Assembly: GCA_015063625.1 (NCBI GenBank)
Contig: SVTT01000001.1
Span: 62,001-126,000, forward strand
Source of the DNA: Oscillospiraceae bacterium
GTDB lineage: Bacteria > Bacillota > Clostridia > Oscillospirales > CAG-272
Reading direction: 5' to 3'
DNA: 64,000 bases
The notes below the pieces were generated by a model. It was not told the origin of the DNA and searched no databases. It worked only from the letters and a program-made list of their open reading frames with translations. This document shows positions 58,854 through 64,000 of the stretch, one piece after another. How positions within the stretch are numbered: the stretch's first letter is position 1; the number at the start of each line of letters is the position of its first letter. A program made the position numbers and the translations under genes.

Positions 58854-60443
58854 ATGAGAATCATTTTTTCCTTGAACCCCGCAGTTGCTCCGGGCAAGGA
58901 GCAGGAGCTGATCGCGCTTGTCACAAGCAGGCTTCCGGGCGCGTCGGCACAGGTCGATCCTGCCGGCATGCGCATGCTGGTGGTGCTACCGATCGGTACG
59001 GATCCCTTCGCGGCATCCGAAACGGTCCGCTATACGCTTCGTGAGCTTGGCTACGACGCTCGCGAGATCGAGCGCCTGGCTCCGCAGTATACGCAAGCCC
59101 CTCCGATGTATCCGCCGATGTATCCCCCGATGCAGAAGAAGCCGCGCACCGTGCGCCTTTCGACCTTTCTGATTTCCTTGATCTCCGCGATCCTTGTGGT
59201 GGCGCTGCTTTCCTTTTCTCTTGCCGCCGTGGTTTTTTCTGCGGTTCCGGGATTGCTGTATTCGGATTCGCTCGGCAACATGGAGAACAAGGGCGAGGAT
59301 TATATCGGTAAGATCAGTCTGATCGATCAGATCTTCAGTGAATATTCACTGTACGATATTGACGGAGACCTCATGCTGGACAGTATGCTAAAGGCATACG
59401 CCGCTGCCACGGGGGATCGTTATGCCGCCTATTATACCGCGGAGGAATTTGCCGCATTGATGGCAGACAATAATGCCGAGGCAGTCGGCATCGGTATTAC
59501 GGTCGTCGAAAACCTTGATCCCGACGGCTTCATGATCGTCAGCGTTTTGCCCGATTCTCCTGCTATGGCGGCGGGAGTTGCCCCGGGTGATCTGCTCATC
59601 GCCGTAAAAAGCGGTGATGCTGTTATTACGGTAGAAGACGATGGCTTTGACAGAGTGTATGCCGCTTTGGGCGGCGGCGAGGGAACGGTTGCCGAATTCA
59701 CGGTCAGGCGCGGCAGCGAAACGCTTGATTTTTCTGTCACCCGTGCCAGGCTGCAAACGCGTTCGGTAGAGGCTCGCGTGCATTCGGCGGATCCCACCGT
59801 CGGAGTGGTGCGCATCATGCAATTCGATCTTTCCACGCCGCAACAGTTTGAAGCCGCGATGGAGGCGCTGATCGGGGAGGGGTGCACGCGATTTGTGTTT
59901 GACGTGCGCAACAATCCGGGCGGAGATCTGCAATCGGTCAATGCCGTGCTTTCCTTTTTCCTCAATGAGGGCGATCTGATCGTCAGCACCTCACAAAAGG
60001 ACGGCACCACCACCTATTATCACAATAATCCTGCCGATTACGACGGCGATTATGCGGGATGCAGCGTCAAAAAGGAAAAGATCGGCAAGTACCGCAATTA
60101 TAAAAATGCCGTTCTTGTCAACGGAAATACTGCCAGTGCCGCAGAGCTCTTTACAGCTGCACTTGCGGATTATGATCTTACCACTGTTGTAGGCGAAACC
60201 ACCTTTGGAAAGGGCATTTTGCAGCAGGTATATAGCCTTGAGCCTCTTGGCTATGAGGGCGGCATCAAGCTGACCACGGGTTATTACTCTCCCCCCTCCG
60301 GTGTCAACTACCACGACAAGGGCATTACCCCCGACGTTGCGGCATCTCTTGAGGGTGAGGCAGCAAACAAAAACGTGTATTTACTGACCGACAGTGAGGA
60401 TACGCAACTGACTGCCGCGATAAATGCATTACAATCATTATGA
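58854..60443 (+). CDS. S41-family (CtpA/CtpB-like) serine peptidase with unusual N-terminal domain
   Basis: This 529-residue membrane-anchored protease has a small N-terminal domain (about residues 1-75) that is probably cytoplasmic, a PPMYPPMYPPM linker (83-93), a membrane helix (102-130), a PDZ domain (about 205-300) and the S41 catalytic domain. The nucleophile is S428 in NTASAAE, with K453 in GKGILQQ. The 25-residue gap equals that of known Ctp enzymes. In spore formers, Ctp-type proteases such as CtpB can act in sigma-K activation, but the general role is cleavage of envelope proteins. GGAAAGGAA lies before the ATG at 58854. An earlier in-frame ATG at 58800 lacks a site. Confidence 0.88.
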   Translation: MRIIFSLNPAVAPGKEQELIALVTSRLPGASAQVDPAGMRMLVVLPIGTDPFAASETVRYTLRELGYDAREIERLAPQYTQAPPMYPPMYPPMQKKPRTVRLSTFLISLISAILVVALLSFSLAAVVFSAVPGLLYSDSLGNMENKGEDYIGKISLIDQIFSEYSLYDIDGDLMLDSMLKAYAAATGDRYAAYYTAEEFAALMADNNAEAVGIGITVVENLDPDGFMIVSVLPDSPAMAAGVAPGDLLIAVKSGDAVITVEDDGFDRVYAALGGGEGTVAEFTVRRGSETLDFSVTRARLQTRSVEARVHSADPTVGVVRIMQFDLSTPQQFEAAMEALIGEGCTRFVFDVRNNPGGDLQSVNAVLSFFLNEGDLIVSTSQKDGTTTYYHNNPADYDGDYAGCSVKKEKIGKYRNYKNAVLVNGNTASAAELFTAALADYDLTTVVGETTFGKGILQQVYSLEPLGYEGGIKLTTGYYSPPSGVNYHDKGITPDVAASLEGEAANKNVYLLTDSEDTQLTAAINALQSL

Positions 60444-60467
60444 AATAGAATATAGAGGAGAACTGTC

Positions 60468-60956
60468 ATGGCAAACGAAAAGAAGATCACAATGACCCAA
60501 GAGGGTTATGACGAGCTGGTAAAGGAGCTTCAATGGCGCGAGGGCGAGGAGCGCGAGCGTATTAAAAACGATATCGTGACCGCACGCGGCTTCGGCGACC
60601 TTTCCGAGAACGCCGAGTATGACGCTGCCCGTAATGCGCAAGCCGAAAATGAGGCACGGATTCTGAAGCTGAAGCATGATATTGAAAATGCCGAGATCTA
60701 TGATGCCTCCAAAGCAGTGCGCGGTGTGATTGACATCGGTTCGGTCGTCAGAGTCTATGATGAAGATATGAAAGAGGAAGTGAAGTGGCGCATCGTCGGC
60801 TCGAATGAGGCAGACGTGGTTGCTGGCAAAATTTCCGATCAATCTCCTGTTGGAAAGGCGATGATCGGCCACCGTGCAGGCGATGTGGTCACCGATACCG
60901 TTGAGGCATCGGGTTATACGTTCACCTACCGTATTCTTGAAGTGACGCGCGACTGA
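60468..60956 (+). CDS. greA: Transcription elongation factor GreA
   Basis: This 162-residue factor rescues backtracked RNA polymerase by aiding transcript cleavage. The N-terminal coiled coil has MTQEGYDELVKELQWREGEERERI and AREFGDLSENAEY-like GFGDLSENAEYDAARNAQAENEARI. The C-terminal FKBP-like domain has SPVGKAMIGHRAGDVV. AGAGGAG precedes the ATG. It lies 24 bases after the S41 peptidase and 14 bases before lysS. Confidence 0.97.
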   Translation: MANEKKITMTQEGYDELVKELQWREGEERERIKNDIVTARGFGDLSENAEYDAARNAQAENEARILKLKHDIENAEIYDASKAVRGVIDIGSVVRVYDEDMKEEVKWRIVGSNEADVVAGKISDQSPVGKAMIGHRAGDVVTDTVEASGYTFTYRILEVTRD

Positions 60957-60970
60957 TTAAGAGGTAAGAA

Positions 60971-62479
60971 ATGGCTGAAGAAATCAAAAATCAAGCTGCA
61001 GAGGAAGCTGCGGAGGAAGTCAACATCGGTGACGTGTTCCGCGTTCGCCGCGAAAAGCTGGCGGCACTCTGCGAGGCAGGACAGAATCCCTTTGAAAAGG
61101 TGAAGTACGATTTTGATACCTACACCGCACAGATCCACGCTGATTTTGAACATTATGAGGATCGGGATGTGAAAATTGCGGGCAGGATCATGAGCCGCCG
61201 CGATATGGGCAAGGCAAACTTTATCGATGTTGCCGACGGCAAGGGAAGAATCCAGTGCTACGTCCGTATCAACGATATTGGCGAGGAAACCTTTGAGCAG
61301 TTTAAAAAGTGGGATATCGGCGATATCGTCGGCGTTTCGGGTAAGGTGTTCCGCACCCGTCGCGGCGAGATCTCGGTGCACGTCTTTGGCATCGAGCTGC
61401 TTGCCAAATCCTTGCTCCCTCTGCCCGAAAAGTTCCACGGACTGAAGGATACCGATATGCGCTACCGTCAGCGCTATGTCGATCTTATTATGAATCCGGA
61501 GGTCAAGGAAACCTTTGTCAAGCGCAGCCGCATTCTCACCGAGATCCGCCATTATCTTGACAGCAAGGGCTTCCTTGAGGTGGATACTCCGATCCTTACC
61601 CCCTTTGAGATCGGTGCCTCTGCGCGCCCCTTTGTCACACACCACAATACGCTGGATATGGATATGTATCTGCGCATTGAAACAGAGCTTTATCTGAAGC
61701 GTCTGATCGTGGGCGGTATGGACCGTGTCTATGAGGTCGGCCGCATCTTCCGCAACGAGGGCATGGATACCAAGCACAATCCCGAGTTTACCTCGATCGA
61801 GCTTTACCAGGCGTTCACCGATTATAAGGGCATGATGGATCTGGTTGAGGATCTTTATAAGTACCTTGCAGAGAAGATCTGCGGCTCGCTGGTTATTCCT
61901 TATCAGGGGCATGAGATCAACATGGGCAGCTGGGAGCGCCTGACGATGGTAGAGGCGGTCAAGAAGTATGCGGATGTTGATTATCACGAGTGGGCGACCG
62001 ACGAGGACGCACGCGCTGCCGCCAAGGAAAAGCATGTTGAGGTGCCTGCTAATGCGACCAAGGGCACGGTACTGGTGGAATTCTTTGACGCCTTTGTTGA
62101 GGAGAATCTGATCCAGCCCACCTTCATCTATGATTATCCCGTGGAGAACAGTCCGCTTGCTAAGCGCAAGCCCTCCGATCCTCGCTTTACCGAGCGCTTT
62201 GAATATTTTATCAATGCGACCGAGTTTGGCAACGCGTTTTCCGAGCTCAACGATCCTATCGACCAGAAGGAGCGCTTCGAAAAGCAGGTTGCTGCCAAGC
62301 GCGCAGAGGATCCCAATACCACCGCACGTGTTGATGACGATTACATCACGGCTCTCGAATACGGTCTGCCCCCCACGGGCGGTCTTGGCTTCGGTATTGA
62401 CCGTTTGGTCATGCTTCTTACCGACAGTGCCTCGATTCGTGACGTGCTCCTGTTCCCGACCATGAAGCCCCTTGACTAA
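60971..62479 (+). CDS. lysS: Lysyl-tRNA synthetase, class II
   Basis: This 502-residue class II synthetase charges tRNA-Lys. The OB-fold anticodon domain has KIAGRIMSRRDMGKANFIDV, and the catalytic core has motif 1 (GFLEVDTPILTP), motif 2 (FRNEGMDTKHNPEFTSIELYQAF) and motif 3 (GLGFGIDRLVMLLTDS). AGAGGTAAG precedes the ATG. No T-box was seen. It is coupled with greA, the common Firmicutes order. Confidence 0.97.
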   Translation: MAEEIKNQAAEEAAEEVNIGDVFRVRREKLAALCEAGQNPFEKVKYDFDTYTAQIHADFEHYEDRDVKIAGRIMSRRDMGKANFIDVADGKGRIQCYVRINDIGEETFEQFKKWDIGDIVGVSGKVFRTRRGEISVHVFGIELLAKSLLPLPEKFHGLKDTDMRYRQRYVDLIMNPEVKETFVKRSRILTEIRHYLDSKGFLEVDTPILTPFEIGASARPFVTHHNTLDMDMYLRIETELYLKRLIVGGMDRVYEVGRIFRNEGMDTKHNPEFTSIELYQAFTDYKGMMDLVEDLYKYLAEKICGSLVIPYQGHEINMGSWERLTMVEAVKKYADVDYHEWATDEDARAAAKEKHVEVPANATKGTVLVEFFDAFVEENLIQPTFIYDYPVENSPLAKRKPSDPRFTERFEYFINATEFGNAFSELNDPIDQKERFEKQVAAKRAEDPNTTARVDDDYITALEYGLPPTGGLGFGIDRLVMLLTDSASIRDVLLFPTMKPLD

Positions 62480-62486
62480 TGAAAAA

Positions 62487-62531
62487 GGGTGACTTCTGTC
62501 ACCGATGTGACGGAGGTCACCCCTTGCTTTT
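62487..62531 (+). terminator. Rho-independent terminator of greA-lysS
   Basis: GGGTGACTTCTGTCAC pairs with GTGACGGAGGTCACC in a long stem with small mismatches, followed by CTTGCTTTT. It lies 8 bases after the lysS stop. Confidence 0.82.
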
Positions 62532-62556
62532 ACCGATCACTGAAGGAGAGGATAGT

Positions 62557-63372
62557 ATGCAGCATCCCGAAGATAAGAAAAACGAAAGGCTTGGCGACCG
62601 CGAGATCAGAGTGGGAGCGTCGGCGGCGGGGAAAGCCACCGAGCGCAAGCACGGCAGGGTCTATCGCTGGCTTGATAATTTCTGGTATCACTATAAATGG
62701 CATACCGTTGCCGTGCTCTTTGTTGCCGTGGTGCTGACAGTCTGCATCGTGCAGCTGGTATCTCGCGATACCGAGGCGGATGTGGATATCGTGATGGCAG
62801 GCCCCTACAGCTTTACCACGCGTGAGGAGGACTTGACGGCGCTTCGCGCCTGTCTTGCCACCTATTTGCCTGCCGATTTTGATGAAAGCGGCGATAAAAA
62901 AGTCAAGATCATTTCCTACTCCTTCTATTCGGAGGAAGAGATCGAGGACATCGAGAGTCGCCTGGATGAGAACGGAGAGCCTCTTGGCGTCAAGGTGGAT
63001 ACGGCGCAGAATGCCAATCAATACGAGCAGTTTTATTCATATTTGCGAACGGGAAGCTCCTCGCTTTATTTTCTGTCCCCCTCGCTTTATGAGGAGCTTG
63101 CGGAAAGGACCTCCACGCTGGTCGATCTGAAGGAGCTGCTTGGAGTCCTGCCGGAGGGAGCACTTCTTTTTGCCGACGGTGAGGGCAACAGCGTTTGCCT
63201 CGGTGTGCGTCTCGGCGATACTGCGCTTTACCGTGAGAACAGCGCCGTCCGCACCCTGCCCGAGGATACGGTGATCTGCTTGACTGCCCCTTTCGTATTC
63301 GGCAGCAGCAGTAATACCGAGCAGTATGAGCACGCGGTTTCCTACATCAAAGCCCTGATGGGCATTCAATAA
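62557..63372 (+). CDS. One-TM membrane protein with extracytoplasmic domain, unknown function
   Basis: This 271-residue protein has a 48-residue charged N-terminus ending NFWYHYKWH, a membrane helix at about residues 50-68, and a roughly 200-residue outside domain. The W-YHYKWHT pattern just before the helix is common in small membrane proteins of uncultured Clostridia, whose outside domain sometimes resembles solute-binding proteins. I do not recognise a specific family. GAAGGAGAGG precedes the ATG at 62557. A reading from 62479 would cover the lysS terminator and is rejected. A terminator follows, so it is likely one unit, perhaps fed by read-through from lysS. Confidence 0.78.
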   Translation: MQHPEDKKNERLGDREIRVGASAAGKATERKHGRVYRWLDNFWYHYKWHTVAVLFVAVVLTVCIVQLVSRDTEADVDIVMAGPYSFTTREEDLTALRACLATYLPADFDESGDKKVKIISYSFYSEEEIEDIESRLDENGEPLGVKVDTAQNANQYEQFYSYLRTGSSSLYFLSPSLYEELAERTSTLVDLKELLGVLPEGALLFADGEGNSVCLGVRLGDTALYRENSAVRTLPEDTVICLTAPFVFGSSSNTEQYEHAVSYIKALMGIQ

Positions 63373-63379
63373 TCACTCG

Positions 63380-63419
63380 CCCGCGGTTTCCAAAGGGAAC
63401 CGCGGGCATCCTCTTTTTC
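63380..63419 (+). terminator. Rho-independent terminator before sigG
   Basis: The stem CCCGCGGTTTCC/GGGAACCGCGGG (one wobble) with a 3-base loop is followed by CATCCTCTTTTT. Confidence 0.88.
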
Positions 63420-63447
63420 TCATCCATTTTTTGCCCGTTTTGTCAGT

Positions 63448-63476
63448 GCATAAGGGCAAATGGGCGGGGCAATACT
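63448..63476 (+). promoter_or_regulatory. Sigma-F (forespore) promoter of sigG
   Basis: GCATA at 63448-63452 fits the -35 consensus GYWTA. GGCAATACT at 63468-63476 fits the first nine positions of the -10 consensus GGHAANAHTR, with the standard 15-base spacer. sigG is known to be transcribed by sigma-F in Bacillus. The predicted start is about 30 bases before the ATG. Confidence 0.78.
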
Positions 63477-63513
63477 TTCATCAGTTGCTCCCGAATTCCC
63501 AAAGGAGAAAAAG

Positions 63514-64000
63514 ATGTATCGGAACAAAGTTGAAATTTGCGGCGTAAATACCGCAAAGCTCAAAACACTGACCGATGAAGAAAAGCGCAGATTGCTGGAG
63601 CGTACCAAGGCAGGTGACAGTGCTGCGCGCGACGAATTGATCTACGGAAATTTGCGCTTGGTGCTCAGCATCATCCAGCGCTTTTCGGGTAGAAAGGAAA
63701 ACGCGGACGATCTGTTTCAGGTTGGATGTATCGGGTTGGTCAAGGCGGTGGATCACTTTAATATCGATCTTGACGTCAAGTTTTCCACCTATGCAGTTCC
63801 CATGATCATCGGCGAGATCCGACGCTATCTCCGTGATAACAACTCCATCCGCATCAGTCGCTCTGTGCGAGATCTTGCATACCGTGCCCTGCAGGCGAGG
63901 GAGGAGCTGACAAGGGAACGTGAATATGAGCCGAGCGTGGACGAGATCGCCAAAAAGCTTGGCGAGGAGCGAGAGTCAGTGCTTCGCGCCATGGAGGCAA
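63514..64000 (+). CDS. sigG: RNA polymerase sporulation sigma factor SigG (N-terminal part)
   Basis: About 162 codons are present and the gene runs off the right edge. It begins MYRNKVEICGVNTAKLKTLTDEEK, the known SigG start, then NLRLVLSIIQRFSGRKENADDLFQVGCIGLVKAVDHFNIDLDVKFSTYAVPMIIGEIRRYLRDNNSIRISRSVRDLAYRALQ, which is region 2 of the sigma-F/G branch. The VEICGV motif separates it from SigF. It directs late forespore genes, such as the germination genes. AAAGGAG precedes the ATG by 6 bases, and a sigma-F promoter lies upstream. Confidence 0.95.
   Translation, partial: MYRNKVEICGVNTAKLKTLTDEEKRRLLERTKAGDSAARDELIYGNLRLVLSIIQRFSGRKENADDLFQVGCIGLVKAVDHFNIDLDVKFSTYAVPMIIGEIRRYLRDNNSIRISRSVRDLAYRALQAREELTREREYEPSVDEIAKKLGEERESVLRAMEA

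Noticed and set aside
60950-60971. Possible T-box or promoter in front of lysS
   Set aside because: The gap to greA is 14 bases, too short for either.

Overview
The window reads as a chromosomal segment of an uncultured, endospore-forming, Gram-positive Clostridia-type bacterium. The case for this rests on a sigK gene with an intact hydrophobic pro-sequence, a sigG gene, an orphan spoVAF, an hrcA-grpE-dnaK-dnaJ operon under a CIRCE operator, a Firmicutes-style division and cell-wall (dcw) cluster, a MurE with a DAP-type motif, and a pyrophosphate-type phosphofructokinase. Genes are tightly packed, AGGAGG-like ribosome binding sites are common, and many operons have clear sigma-A promoters and hairpin-plus-U terminators. 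I see no tRNA or rRNA gene, no IS element, no prophage and no CRISPR array.

Layout. 0-5 kb: tail of a possible membrane protein, sigK (-), PPi-type pfk (+), spoVAF (+) with a sigma-G-like promoter, and a small membrane-anchored protein. 5-10 kb: a 1619-residue exported protein with a beta-helix-like repeat region and a C-terminal metallo-beta-lactamase (MBL) fold domain. 10-19.7 kb: AEC transporter, family-4 uracil-DNA glycosylase and AraC regulator (all -), SGNH hydrolase (+) divergent from araC, a MecA-like adaptor (-), a DinG/XPD-type helicase, a class I-fold aminotransferase and a TIGR01212-type radical SAM protein. 19.8-32 kb: dcw cluster mraZ-rsmH-ftsL-like-ftsI/spoVD-murE-murF-mraY-ftsW-murG-ftsZ, without murD, murC, murB, ftsQ or ftsA. 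32-34.8 kb: alaS (-). 35-44.8 kb: four tandem paralogous lipoproteins of 765-793 residues that share the MBL domain and the two upstream modules of the 1619-residue protein. 44.8-50.6 kb: type II pantothenate kinase (-), NagD-like HAD phosphatase, rqcH, topB. 50.8-57.6 kb: hrcA-grpE-dnaK-dnaJ-prmA and rsmE. 57.6-64 kb: CdaR/PucR-type regulator, S41 peptidase, greA, lysS, a one-TM protein, and the first half of sigG behind a sigma-F-consensus promoter.

The most unusual content is the five-member family of exported MBL-fold proteins: four lipoproteins in tandem at 35.2-44.8 kb and one large beta-helix fusion at 5.1-10.0 kb. All keep the HxHxDH, GD and HHG metal-site motifs with nearly fixed spacing. 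They also share two copies of an EI(L/I)(I/V)GxTxR module that resembles carbohydrate-enzyme accessory domains. Their substrate cannot be read from the sequence. They look like a lineage-specific set of extracytoplasmic metallohydrolases, possibly acting on phosphodiester or envelope polymers.
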